A DNA stretch of 33,927 nt from an uncultured Flavobacteriaceae bacterium (GTDB taxonomy: Bacteria; Bacteroidota; Bacteroidia; Flavobacteriales; Flavobacteriaceae): positions 1-33,927 of the forward strand of contig CALDYU010000033.1 in the NCBI GenBank assembly GCA_937944485.1, written 5' to 3'. The position numbers and the translations under genes are program-made. Positions within the stretch are counted from its first letter, which is position 1. Every line of letters starts with the position of its first letter. The notes below the pieces were generated by a model. It did no database searches. It was given only the letters and a program-made list of their open reading frames with translations, and was not told where the DNA came from. Positions 25,441-33,104 of the stretch are shown here, piece after piece.

Positions 25441-28083
25441 TTGAAAAAAGCTCAAAAGCCAAAGAAGGTAACCCCTTTAATGCAGCAATATAATACCATC
25501 AAGACCAAGTATCCTGATGCACTGTTGCTTTTTCGAGTTGGTGATTTTTACGAAACTTTTGGAAAAGACGCCGTTAAAGCTTCAAAAATTTTAGGCATTA
25601 TTCAAACGCACCGAAACAACGGAGGCGATCGTACTGAACTTGCTGGGTTTCCGCATCATTCGCTGAACACTTATTTACCCAAATTGGTCAAGGCTGGTGA
25701 GCGTGTGGCCATTTGTGATCAGTTGGAAGATCCGAAAATGACGAAGACCATTGTAAAACGTGGCGTAACTGAATTGGTTACACCGGGTGTAGCAATGAAT
25801 GATGATATTCTCAATGCTACTTCAAACAACTTTCTTTGTGCTGTTCATTTCGGAAGAAAACTAATGGGGGTATCATTCGTTGATATTTCTACAGGAGAAT
25901 TTTTAACATCTGAAGGCAGTAAAGAGCAGATTGATAAGCTGCTTCAAAACTTTAGACCTAATGAAGTCTTAGTATCTAAAGCTCATAAAAAGGAGTTTTT
26001 AGAAGTTTTCGGCCAGCAATTCCATACTTTTTATATGGAAGATTGGGTTTTTCAAGAAGATTATACCCTTGAAATTTTAAATACGCATTTCAAAACAAAA
26101 TCGTTAAAGGGTTTTGGTGTAGATCATTTAATACAGGGTATTATTGCATCAGGTGTTGTCATGCATTATTTATCTGAAACCCAACATCGAAAATTACAGC
26201 ATATTAATGCGCTCAAGCGCATTACGGAAGAAGAATACATTTGGATGGATCGCTTTACGATACGCAATTTAGAGTTGTATCATTCTACGAATCTCAATGC
26301 GATCACCTTAATCGATGTAATCGACAAAACTATTTCACCCATGGGTGGAAGGCTTTTAAAACGTTGGTTGGCGCTTCCTTTAAAAAACATTGAAAAAATT
26401 AAAAGAAGACATCAAGTTGTTTCTTATTTGTATGAAGCCGAAAGTACTTTAGAAAAACTACAGCAACATATTAAACAAATGGGTGATTTAGAGCGCTTGA
26501 TCTCTAAAGTTGCTACGGGCAAAATTAACCCTAAAGAGGTGGTGCAACTTAAAAACTCTTTAGAAGCTATTGTACCCATAAAACAATTAACCTCACAGAG
26601 TTCTGAGGAAGCGCTGCAGCTAATTGCTGACCAACTAGAGCCTTGTGATCTACTACGAACGAAGATCAAGTCTGTTTTAAACGAAGAAGCACCTGTTCAA
26701 ATAGCTAAAGGAAAAACGATTGCTGATGGGTATTCGAAAGAACTTGATGAATTGCGATCTCTTGCTTTTTCTGGTAAAGACTATCTTCATAAAATGCTAG
26801 AACGAGAAACGGAACGTACCGGTATTAGTTCACTCAAAATAGCATCTAACAATGTATTTGGTTATTATATTGAGGTACGTAATACCCATAAAGACAAAGT
26901 ACCTGAAGAATGGATTCGCAAACAAACTTTGGTGAATGCTGAACGTTACATTACTGAAGAACTCAAAGAGTATGAAGGTAAAATTCTTGGTGCCGAGGAG
27001 CGTATTTTAAGTTTAGAACAACAACTATTTACGCAACTCGTGGTTTGGATGCAAGAATACATCACAGCTGTTCAAAACAATGCACATCAGATAGCGCAAT
27101 TAGATTGCCTTTGCGGGTTTACACAATTAGCGAAAGATAACAATTATAAGAAACCCACACTTAATGATTCGACGGAGATTAAGATTGTGGATGGGCGACA
27201 TCCTGTTATTGAAAAACAACTGCCTTTAGGGGAGTCTTATATAGCTAATACGGTTGAACTCAACCGTGATCGACAGCAAATCATTATGATTACGGGGCCT
27301 AATATGAGTGGCAAATCGGCTATTTTACGTCAAACCGCACTTATTGTCTTATTAGCACAAATGGGGAGTTTTGTACCCGCAGAAACTGCTACTATTGGGT
27401 ATGTCGATAAAATATTTACGCGGGTCGGTGCCAGTGATAATATATCTATGGGCGAATCTACTTTTATGGTAGAAATGAATGAAACTGCCTCTATATTAAA
27501 TAACCTTTCAGAACGCAGCTTGGTGTTGCTTGATGAGATTGGAAGAGGCACCAGCACCTATGATGGTATTTCTATTGCATGGGCTATATCGGAATATTTA
27601 CATGAGCATCCTGCCCGAGCAAAAACCTTATTTGCTACTCATTATCACGAACTCAATGAAATGACAAATACCTTTGAACGTATTAAAAACTTCAACGTAG
27701 CTGTAAAAGAACTTAAAGACAAGGTAATATTTCTTCGTAAACTTACCGAAGGTGGTAGCGAACACAGTTTTGGTATTCACGTGGCAAAAATGGCAGGAAT
27801 GCCGCAACAAGTGATTTCAAAGGCGAATAAAATATTAAATAAACTAGAAAAGTCGCACTCGCAAGAAGATCGAACAGAACGAATTACTGCAGCTCAAAGT
27901 GCTCATCTATCCAACACGCCTGAAATGCAATTGAGCTTTTTTAATTTAGATGACCCTTTGTTAGAAGAGATCAAAGAAGAAATCACTCATTTAGATATTA
28001 ACACACTAACCCCCGTAGAGGCTTTAATGAAGCTTAATGAAATAAAGCGTTTGCTCAGTAAAAATAAGAAAGCGAGCAGCTAA
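25441..28083 (+). CDS. mutS: DNA mismatch repair protein MutS
   Basis: 880 aa. It recognises mismatches and starts repair with MutL. The mismatch-reading motif is in [14 protein letters not shown] near residues 31-44 (Phe-x-Glu), Walker A is TGPNMSGKS near 619, and Walker B is [16 protein letters not shown] near 694-709, followed by the dimer-interface ATHYHEL. It starts with TTG at 25441 ([18 protein letters not shown]); the only early in-frame ATG is at residue 14 and would cut into the conserved N-terminus. Confidence 0.96.
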   Translation: MKKAQKPKKVTPLMQQYNTIKTKYPDALLLFRVGDFYETFGKDAVKASKILGIIQTHRNNGGDRTELAGFPHHSLNTYLPKLVKAGERVAICDQLEDPKMTKTIVKRGVTELVTPGVAMNDDILNATSNNFLCAVHFGRKLMGVSFVDISTGEFLTSEGSKEQIDKLLQNFRPNEVLVSKAHKKEFLEVFGQQFHTFYMEDWVFQEDYTLEILNTHFKTKSLKGFGVDHLIQGIIASGVVMHYLSETQHRKLQHINALKRITEEEYIWMDRFTIRNLELYHSTNLNAITLIDVIDKTISPMGGRLLKRWLALPLKNIEKIKRRHQVVSYLYEAESTLEKLQQHIKQMGDLERLISKVATGKINPKEVVQLKNSLEAIVPIKQLTSQSSEEALQLIADQLEPCDLLRTKIKSVLNEEAPVQIAKGKTIADGYSKELDELRSLAFSGKDYLHKMLERETERTGISSLKIASNNVFGYYIEVRNTHKDKVPEEWIRKQTLVNAERYITEELKEYEGKILGAEERILSLEQQLFTQLVVWMQEYITAVQNNAHQIAQLDCLCGFTQLAKDNNYKKPTLNDSTEIKIVDGRHPVIEKQLPLGESYIANTVELNRDRQQIIMITGPNMSGKSAILRQTALIVLLAQMGSFVPAETATIGYVDKIFTRVGASDNISMGESTFMVEMNETASILNNLSERSLVLLDEIGRGTSTYDGISIAWAISEYLHEHPARAKTLFATHYHELNEMTNTFERIKNFNVAVKELKDKVIFLRKLTEGGSEHSFGIHVAKMAGMPQQVISKANKILNKLEKSHSQEDRTERITAAQSAHLSNTPEMQLSFFNLDDPLLEEIKEEITHLDINTLTPVEALMKLNEIKRLLSKNKKASS

Positions 28084-28114
28084 AAAACAAGGTGCTTTTT
28101 TTAAACGAAATTTC

Positions 28115-28144
28115 TTTGGGTTTTAGAGAATTGTATTAAATTTG
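28115..28144 (+). promoter_or_regulatory. Promoter of the tRNA-Gly/tRNA-Leu transcript
   Basis: TTTG at 28115-28118 and TAAATTTG at 28137-28144, 18 nt apart, match both Bacteroidota promoter elements. They lie about 70 nt before the first tRNA. Confidence 0.7.
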
Positions 28145-28214
28145 CATCCGCATTATTAGTGAATGCATGTTCTTAATTAGTTTGCTTTTGGCAGACAAAT
28201 TGAAATTACCAAAT

Positions 28215-28286
28215 GCGAAAGTAGCTCAGGGGTAGAGCATCACCTTGCCAAGGTGGAGGTCGAGGGTTCGAATCCCTTTTTTCGCT
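28215..28286 (+). tRNA. tRNA-Gly (GCC)
   Basis: A complete cloverleaf of 72 nt: acceptor GCGAAAG with TTTTCGC, T-arm GAGGG-TTCGAAT-CCCTT, and anticodon loop CTTGCCA with GCC at 28247-28249. CCA is not encoded. Confidence 0.97.
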
Positions 28287-28294
28287 CGACTTCG

Positions 28295-28325
28295 ACTCCG
28301 CTCAGTCAACAAGAGCGGAGTTTTT
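28295..28325 (+). terminator. Hairpin with T-run between the two tRNA genes
   Basis: ACTCCGCTC (28295-28303) and GAGCGGAGT (28313-28321) form a 9-bp stem with a 9-nt loop, followed by five T. CTTCGACTCCGCTCAGTCAA resembles half of a palindromic repeat common in Bacteroidota genomes, so this may be a captured repeat serving as terminator or processing signal. Confidence 0.7.
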
Positions 28326-28336
28326 AGTTTAGGCCA

Positions 28337-28420
28337 GCTCGAGTGGTGGAATTGGTAGACACGTTGGACTTAAAATCCAATGGACATTAGTCCGTATGGG
28401 TTCAAGTCCCATCTCGAGTA
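28337..28420 (+). tRNA. tRNA-Leu (TAA)
   Basis: 84 nt with a long variable arm as in class II tRNAs. Acceptor GCTCGAG pairs with CTCGAGT (a G-T pair at position 1), the T-arm is ATGGG-TTCAAGT-CCCAT, and the anticodon stem TTGGA/TCCAA encloses TAA at 28371-28373. The discriminator base is A. Confidence 0.96.
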
Positions 28421-28430
28421 CAAGGGAGAT

Positions 28431-28455
28431 AGCCGAGGTTTTGCCTCGGCTTTTT
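28431..28455 (+). terminator. Terminator after tRNA-Leu
   Basis: An 8-bp stem AGCCGAGG/CCTCGGCT with a 5-nt loop, followed by five T. Confidence 0.92.
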
Positions 28456-28519
28456 CATGTCAAAAAATGACTCAGGTACAACATATCGTTTTTCTTAAAC
28501 TTTAACCTTTTCGTAGGCC

Positions 28520-28915
28520 TTATCTAGTGCTAAACAGATTTCTGCCCATATAATCCTGCCAAGTCACCAAAACATATTTTTCTTTGCCGTTTTCGTTCTT
28601 TGCCAAGAAACCATACTCATAAATGAAGAGATAGACGTCCCCTTTTTGGTTTTTCCAATAATGTGTGAAGAAGTTCGGGTTAAAACCATTTTCTATCAGT
28701 TTGGATTTTCTAATGGTTGTAAAACCAGATTTATTAAACCTCTTTAATACTTTCCTATTAGTTCTAAGTTGCTTTTCTACTCTAAAATAGAAGGCCTCGG
28801 TTTTTTGCCGTTTTTCATATTGGTCTATTGACTTGCATTTTGTGCTACAAAATATTTTATCGGTCCGTCCTATGACTACCGAATCACATATCGGACATTT
28901 GCGGTTATCCATCAT
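28520..28915 (-). CDS. Zinc-ribbon protein of a conserved Flavobacteriia family, function unknown
   Basis: 131 aa. A CxxC-x12-CxxxC zinc ribbon (Cys7, Cys10, Cys23, Cys27: KCPICD...IFCSTKCKS) is followed by a basic helical part (KQLRTNRKVLKRFNKSG) and a C-terminal domain (KLIENGFNPNFFTHYW...YLFIYEYGFL). I recall many Flavobacteriia paralogs with the pattern LRKNRRIL...KLLDKGFNFNYFT...YYFCYEQGYL, none with a known role. The basic ribbon suggests nucleic-acid binding. It diverges from the recombinase gene, and a 26-bp palindrome begins 5 nt upstream of its ATG, so it could be a self-regulating DNA-binding protein; that is inference. Confidence 0.75.
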   Translation of the reverse strand: MMDNRKCPICDSVVIGRTDKIFCSTKCKSIDQYEKRQKTEAFYFRVEKQLRTNRKVLKRFNKSGFTTIRKSKLIENGFNPNFFTHYWKNQKGDVYLFIYEYGFLAKNENGKEKYVLVTWQDYMGRNLFSTR

Positions 28916-28920
28916 ATTAC

Positions 28921-28946
28921 TAGTATATTATACTTATAATATACTA
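28921..28946. promoter_or_regulatory. 26-bp palindrome between the zinc-ribbon and recombinase genes (operator candidate)
   Basis: Perfect 12-bp arms, TAGTATATTATA (28921-28932) and TATAATATACTA (28935-28946), separated by CT. It lies directly against the zinc-ribbon start and 32 nt before the recombinase ATG, so one bound protein could control both genes. Confidence 0.7.
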
Positions 28947-28978
28947 TTTAATTTATTAGTCCCAATTAAAATTGTACT

Positions 28979-30106
28979 ATGAATTCCATGAAATCAATTA
29001 CGCTCTATCATTTGATGATCAAAAATCAAAAGATGATTGGCATAAAATTTTCTCCCGATCGGCTAATACAAAATTTGATAAAGAGCCTTCCTAGCCCCAA
29101 ATGGAGCCAACGATATAACATGGCATATATTGAAAATACCAAGGCGAATCTTGGTATTGTATTCAATACTTTTAAAGGCGTCGTTTGGATAAATTATAAT
29201 AGGTTTTTAACAAATAGGCCAATTAGTTCCTCGAATGAAAAGGTTGATGTGGCGTGGTTTAGGAGACGTACGCCTATTGCGGGTTACCGAACTTGCCCCG
29301 AAGCTTATCTGTTAAAGCTTGAACTCAAGCGATATGCCAATAGTACCGTTAAAACCTATGTCACTTTTTTTGAGCTTTTCATAAATCACTATTGTGATAA
29401 GGAGTTGAACGAACTAGATGAGGGTGATGTTCGAGCCTTTCTTCAAAGTCTCATACAACAAAATCGCTCAAATTCATATGTAAACCAAGCCATCAACTCC
29501 ATCAAATTCTATTATGAAGCGGTTTTAGGAATGCCCAATCGTTTCTATGAGATTGAAAGACCAAGAAAGGAAGCTAAACTACCTAAGGTAATTTCAAAAA
29601 ATGAGGTGCTTTCGATAATCGAGCATACCAATAATATCAAACATCGATGTGTTGTGGAATTGTTATATGGGTCAGGTTTACGCCGTAGTGAGCTATTGAA
29701 TTTAAAGCTTACCGATGTTGACAGTCAACGTATGCTAATTCGTGTCGAAGGTTCAAAAGGGAATAAAGACCGGCAAACCTTATTGTCGAAAACAGCCCTG
29801 AATGACCTCAGAGCCTATTTTAAGGAATATCGGCCTAAAACTTATCTTTTCGAAGGTAAAAGTGGAAAAAAATATAGTGCTCAAAGCGTTTTAAAAATAG
29901 TTACCGAAGCTGCGGAAAAAGCAAAAATCTCTTTGCGAGTAACACCCCATATGCTAAGGCACAGCTTTGCCACACACTTATTAGAGTCAGGCACCGATTT
30001 AAGACAAATTCAAGTGCTTTTGGGCCACAGTTCTACGAAAACAACAGAAATTTATACCCACGTGGCGATTAATACTTTTAAAAGTATTAAAAATCCATTA
30101 GATTAG
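28979..30106 (+). CDS. Tyrosine recombinase (integrase) of the cassette array
   Basis: 375 aa. Residues 1-95 are an N-terminal extension (ITLYHLMIKNQKMIGIKFSP...GVVWINYNRF), residues 105-190 a SAM-like core-binding domain (LLKLELKRYANSTVKTYVTFFELF), and residues 200-375 the catalytic domain. Catalytic residues by motif: Arg235 (GSGLRRSELL), Lys260 (GSKGNKDR), His324 and Arg327 (HMLRHSFATHLL), His350 (LLGH), Tyr359 (EIYTHV). The C-terminus ends SIKNPLD, like the SPLD end of integron integrases, but the extra domain that IntI carries between the Lys and HxxR boxes is absent, making the core XerC/D-like. The cassette array starts 45 nt after its stop, in the same direction. An ATG four codons in is an alternative start. 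Confidence 0.93.
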   Translation: MNSMKSITLYHLMIKNQKMIGIKFSPDRLIQNLIKSLPSPKWSQRYNMAYIENTKANLGIVFNTFKGVVWINYNRFLTNRPISSSNEKVDVAWFRRRTPIAGYRTCPEAYLLKLELKRYANSTVKTYVTFFELFINHYCDKELNELDEGDVRAFLQSLIQQNRSNSYVNQAINSIKFYYEAVLGMPNRFYEIERPRKEAKLPKVISKNEVLSIIEHTNNIKHRCVVELLYGSGLRRSELLNLKLTDVDSQRMLIRVEGSKGNKDRQTLLSKTALNDLRAYFKEYRPKTYLFEGKSGKKYSAQSVLKIVTEAAEKAKISLRVTPHMLRHSFATHLLESGTDLRQIQVLLGHSSTKTTEIYTHVAINTFKSIKNPLD

Positions 30107-30122
30107 TGTGCCTATAAGAAGA

Positions 30123-30144
30123 ATAAACACACTAGTGTGTTTAT
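30123..30144. repeat. 22-bp perfect palindrome between recombinase stop and first cassette
   Basis: ATAAACACACT (30123-30133) is followed directly by its reverse complement AGTGTGTTTAT (30134-30144). No T-run follows, so it is a poor terminator. Its place just before the first cassette junction suggests an accessory binding site in an attI-like region. Confidence 0.75.
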
Positions 30145-30150
30145 CGTATT

Positions 30151-30160
30151 GTTGTACAAC
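30151..30160 (+). other. attI-like site: junction of the recombinase module and cassette 1
   Basis: GTTGTACAAC is the start of cassette 1 and is itself palindromic; the same ten bases recur at 30815-30824 as the R'' box of cassette 1. By analogy with integrons the exchange would be between G30151 and T30152. The 44 nt upstream (recombinase stop to here) contain the 22-bp palindrome and no attC-type stem, as expected for an attI rather than an attC. The exact cut is inferred. Confidence 0.65.
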
Positions 30161-30180
30161 ATTAAAAACAACCAACGATA

Positions 30181-30567
30181 TTGAAAAAATACTTGAGAAA
30201 AATAAAGATTAATCCTGACAATAAATATATCGGTCTGATTCATAAAATTACACCAACTCTTACTCTTATCTTTATAATTTATTCATACTATAACTCCGTA
30301 AAACCAGTTTTCGATAAAACTGAAGAATTAAATAATTCTAAAGAAGAGATTAAAATATTATCCGAACAAATAAACTCTAAACAGACAGAATTAAAGGACT
30401 TTACTAATCAGATTATAAAAGCAAAAAAGAACGAAAACGAATTATCAAATCAAATTTCCGCACTACAATTAGAGAAAAGTGAGCTTTTGTCTCAAACATC
30501 GAAGTACAAAACCGAAATCCAAGCAAAGGAAAAAAGTTTACTAGAAAGTAAAAAAAAGTGCGGTTAA
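30181..30567 (+). CDS. Cassette 1: membrane-anchored coiled-coil protein, probably truncated by a frameshift
   Basis: 128 aa from TTG at 30181. One membrane helix near residues 19-40 (LIHKITPTLTLIFIIYSYY) is followed by a long coiled coil (about residues 50-125) rich in Glu, Lys, Gln and Leu (KEEIKILSEQINSKQTELKDF). The frame stops right after an A8 run at 30550-30557; removing one A lets reading continue for 107 codons more. The full protein would be about 230 aa. No family was recognised. The TTG start lies 30 nt after the cassette junction. Confidence 0.6.
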   Translation: MKKYLRKIKINPDNKYIGLIHKITPTLTLIFIIYSYYNSVKPVFDKTEELNNSKEEIKILSEQINSKQTELKDFTNQIIKAKKNENELSNQISALQLEKSELLSQTSKYKTEIQAKEKSLLESKKKCG

Positions 30568-30880
30568 AGCGAACCTGAAAATAATTATTGGAGATATTTC
30601 AAATGAAAATATAAAATCTGCATTATCAAGAAAGACTTTCGACATAAAAACTTATACAAAACAATATTTATCTGAATTTAAAACAGAAAATGAATATCAA
30701 ACAAAGGCTAAAGATGTTTTAGAAAGTTTCTTGATTTACGATGGAAAATATAACATTGAAAACAGTATTTTCTACTTGACATACTATTATGAATTTATAT
30801 ATGAAAAAAATAACGTTGTACAACACGGTGTACAAAACATAGCTAGTACAAGCCTAACCGAAAGGTTGGTGTATATTTAG
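30557..30880 (+). pseudogene. Cassette 1: out-of-frame continuation of the coiled-coil gene
   Basis: 107 codons open in the +1 frame directly after the A8 run, with no start codon of their own. They encode a coherent polar sequence (KIIIGDISNENIKSALSRKTFDIKTYTKQYL...FLIYDGKYNIENSIFYLTYYYEFIYEKNN) before running 66 nt into attC1 and stopping at TAG 30878-30880. This fits a frameshift in the A run, either a mutation or a read error. The slip needed is +1, so it does not fit the common bacterial -1 A-AAA-AAG programmed site. Confidence 0.65.
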
Positions 30881-31015
30881 AAAGTCCTCCAAATTTTTAA
30901 TTTGGCTTTTAGAATAGAAAAATTAAAAACAAAACATAAAAATTCGGCTCTGTGTTAATCCGAAAAGTTAGTGTCTTTTTATACGCTACGTTCCATACAC
31001 AAGACCGTTACCCAC
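30815..31015 (+). repeat. attC-like site 1 (201 bp)
   Basis: The R'' box GTTGTACAAC (30815-30824) and R' box GTTACCCAC (31007-31015) enclose arms 30828-30843 and 30985-31000, which pair 12 of 16; all four mismatches are A-C on the top strand and so G-T on the bottom. Inside are the shared core CGAAAGGT-TG-GTAT-TTTA, a perfect hairpin CCAAATT/AATTTGG and a TTCGG/CCGAA hairpin. Confidence 0.8.
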
Positions 31016-31024
31016 AATTAAAAA

Positions 31025-31828
31025 ATGAAACTAGCAGATCTGACAATTGAAAGTATCAAAGAGTTTATCTCTGGAGATAATGGATTAACGCCAGGTCTTA
31101 GCGGTCCAAATATTTTAAAACTTTTCAATCAAGTAGGCTTTAAAGATGTCTACAAGTATCAGGATGGTGGAATGCCTAAATCGTTAAGCAGAAATGCTTA
31201 CGTTTTAGAAAAACTATATGAAATAAACGGAACGAACGAAATGGTCAGATTAATAGAAATAGTTTTTGACCCTAGACATTTTGCGAAGGACAATTCTAAG
31301 GACATTAGTACTGCAGTTGAAAAAATTAATCCACTAATCATTCAAGATGGATATCGATTAGAGGAATTGGAGGGAAAGTTCAAAATAATTGGAGCTGACC
31401 TACCAGAAGAAATAGAAGTAGAAATTCATTTTGAAGAAATACAAGCACAAATAATTGAGCAAATTAGAAATGCTAAGTTTTCTATTTGGGTAGCTGTTGC
31501 GTGGTTTACAGATAAGATTTTGGCAAAGGAGCTTTACTTGAAACAAAAGGAAGGGTTAAATGTCCGAATTGTCGTCTTAGACGATGATATTAATAAGCAA
31601 TACGGCTTTAATTATGAAAAGCATTTTGATGCTAAACGAGTACCTAAAAAAGGGATTTATGAAAACATAATGCATCATAAATTTTGCGTAATTGATCTAA
31701 AAACAGTGATTCACGGATCATATAATTGGACTAACAAAGCAAGATGGAATAAGGAGACCATCTCAATTGACCAAAGTCGAGAGTTAGCAGAGAAATTCGC
31801 TTCAGAATTTATTAAGTTGACAAAATGA
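31025..31828 (+). CDS. Cassette 2: phospholipase D-type (HKD) nuclease-like protein
   Basis: 267 aa. The C-terminal half is a PLD-family domain: IIEQIRNAKFSIWVAVAWFTD near residue 145 and a single HxKxxxxD motif (His217, Lys219, Asp224) followed by HGSYNWTNKA, the pattern of single-HKD nucleases (Nuc, restriction enzyme BfiI) that work as dimers. The N-terminal 80 residues (EFISGDNGLTPGLSGPNILKLFNQVGFKDVY) look like the helical module at the start of some AbiJ-type abortive infection proteins; this is from memory and tentative. Start ATG is 18 nt after the cassette junction. The stop overlaps the next gene by 4 nt (ATGA), so the pair is co-translated. A defence role is inferred. Confidence 0.8.
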   Translation: MKLADLTIESIKEFISGDNGLTPGLSGPNILKLFNQVGFKDVYKYQDGGMPKSLSRNAYVLEKLYEINGTNEMVRLIEIVFDPRHFAKDNSKDISTAVEKINPLIIQDGYRLEELEGKFKIIGADLPEEIEVEIHFEEIQAQIIEQIRNAKFSIWVAVAWFTDKILAKELYLKQKEGLNVRIVVLDDDINKQYGFNYEKHFDAKRVPKKGIYENIMHHKFCVIDLKTVIHGSYNWTNKARWNKETISIDQSRELAEKFASEFIKLTK

Positions 31829-32256
31829 GAACCAAGAAGGCAAAGAAATATGATCAGCAAATTGATCGAGAAATTGAAAAATCAGTAACTAATTTTACGG
31901 AACACTTAATGTCAAACTCTAAATGGGTTCGCCTAATTGACAAACTTGTGGAAGAATCAAATGAAGTTCAAAAAATCGAATTCAAAAAAGTTCAGAATGA
32001 GCAAATTGGAGAGATTTATTTAGAAAAAGATACTACGTACGGGTTTGATTATTGGCAAAATGGATTTGAGGGACATAATTCTCTTGGAGGTTGGTTGACT
32101 TTTAAAGAAATTGAGTATCTGATTTTCCCAAAAGTAATTAAGATTGAACCTTTGAAGATTCAAAGCTTGGTAAAGATTAAAGAATTAATAAAAAGTGTAG
32201 GTGAATTTGCTCTTGACATTGACGAAGAAAGAATAAAATTAATTTGCTATCGATAA
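31825..32256 (+). CDS. Cassette 2: partner protein of the PLD nuclease, unknown
   Basis: 143 aa, no recognised family. The first 40 residues are highly charged and helical (KAKKYDQQIDREIEKSVTNFTEHL), then SKWVRLIDKLVEESNEVQKIEF and a beta-rich middle with EIYLEKDTTYGFDYWQNGF and GGWLTFKEIEYLIF. There is no signal or membrane segment. It is coupled to the nuclease by an ATGA overlap, and its stop is 9 nt before the cassette end, so the two genes move as one unit; a regulator, immunity protein or second subunit are all possible. Confidence 0.75.
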   Translation: MRTKKAKKYDQQIDREIEKSVTNFTEHLMSNSKWVRLIDKLVEESNEVQKIEFKKVQNEQIGEIYLEKDTTYGFDYWQNGFEGHNSLGGWLTFKEIEYLIFPKVIKIEPLKIQSLVKIKELIKSVGEFALDIDEERIKLICYR

Positions 32257-32264
32257 CAAAAAAA

Positions 32265-32337
32265 GTGGGTAACAATGTATAACAAATCATAGCCGCCTAT
32301 CGGCAGACTACGCTTGTTATACGAGCCGTTACCTGTA
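32265..32337 (+). repeat. attC-like site 2 (73 bp, short form)
   Basis: R'' GTGGGTAAC (32265-32273), spacer AATG, L'' TATAACAA (32278-32285), terminal hairpin GCCG-CCTAT-CGGC, L' TTGTTATA (32314-32321), spacer CGAGCC, R' GTTACCTGTA (32328-32337). The L arms pair perfectly and the two spacers differ in length, as in textbook attC sites. The R'' box is the exact reverse complement of the start of cassette 2 (31007-31015). Confidence 0.88.
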
Positions 32338-32340
32338 ATT

Positions 32341-32874
32341 TTGAAAAACCTTCTACAAATATTGACTTTATGGATTTTGGGAATCGGAATTGTATTCGCA
32401 CAATCAGACTTGCCATTTTTTGAGCAAAGTGCATTTGACTTCTATGCAAAGGAAATTCTTAAAGAAAATCCTGTAAAAAAGAGAATTAGTATCTATAAAT
32501 ATTATTTGGACTTTCAAAAAGGTGGAGACTATTTGCCGAGTGGAGAGTGCTTTAAAAAGCCAATTTTCAAAAATCAAATAACGAGAGTGGATGAAGAAGT
32601 TTATGGACAAAACAATATTGATGCGGACAAGTTTGAAATGAACCTGAGTAAGTTGGACAAAAAACAATTTAAAATCAGGAGAAATGGACGTGGTAGTTAT
32701 CCCAAATTATTTCTAAGCTATCCGATGGTATCTAAAACAGACCGAAGTAGATTTTTTGTAAACGTATCTGAATCTTATGATAGCCTGGTAAATATTTATC
32801 ATATTGAGATGGACGAAAATGGAGAAGTGATAGATTGGTGTAAAACACATCATGAAACTATAGTAGTACGCTGA
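32341..32874 (+). CDS. Cassette 3: exported protein, function unknown
   Basis: 177 aa from TTG at 32341 (MKNLLQILTLWILGIGIVFAQ), a good signal peptide with cleavage after the AQ segment. The frame is open back to a TTG at 32314, but that lies inside attC2 and would spoil the signal peptide, and it belongs to the previous cassette. The mature part (FYAKEILKENPVKKRISIYKYYLDF...FFVNVSESYDSLVNIYHIEM) shows no family I recognise. The start is 13 nt after the junction, the stop 7 nt before the cassette's own R'' box. Confidence 0.8.
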   Translation: MKNLLQILTLWILGIGIVFAQSDLPFFEQSAFDFYAKEILKENPVKKRISIYKYYLDFQKGGDYLPSGECFKKPIFKNQITRVDEEVYGQNNIDADKFEMNLSKLDKKQFKIRRNGRGSYPKLFLSYPMVSKTDRSRFFVNVSESYDSLVNIYHIEMDENGEVIDWCKTHHETIVVR

Positions 32875-32880
32875 AAAAAC

Positions 32881-33093
32881 TACAGGTAACAAAACCTATA
32901 AACAATACGGGCTTCGGGCTTAAACGAAAGGTTTGTGTATTTTTATGATGTCCGCAAAATCTTTTGCCCCGAAGCGTCGGGGTTGCTCTGGACAAGAAAA
33001 AATAAATCAAAACAAAAAGATTTCGCTATATGCGTGGCGGAAAGCAAACGCCAGTTTGCTCCCGTACTGTTCATAGCTAAACCGTTAGCTACA
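32881..33093 (+). repeat. attC-like site 3 (213 bp)
   Basis: R'' TACAGGTAAC (32881-32890) is the reverse complement of the start of cassette 3 (32328-32337). L'' (32896-32911) and L' (33061-33076) pair 14 of 16, and both mismatches are A-C on the top strand. R' is GTTAGCTACA (33084-33093). Inside are CGAAAGGT-TG-GTAT-TTTA, a CCCCGA/TCGGGG hairpin and AGCAAAC-GCCA-GTTTGCT (33043-33060). Confidence 0.85.
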
Positions 33094-33104
33094 ATTTCAA
33101 TAAA

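Noticed and set aside
30541..30570. Programmed -1 frameshift at A-AAA-AAG in the cassette 1 gene
   Set aside because: The heptamer is in phase, but the -1 frame meets a stop after six codons; only the +1 frame is long. A mutation or read error is more likely.
32314..32340. Earlier TTG start for the cassette 3 protein
   Set aside because: It lies in the L' arm of attC2, belongs to the previous cassette, and would bury the signal peptide.
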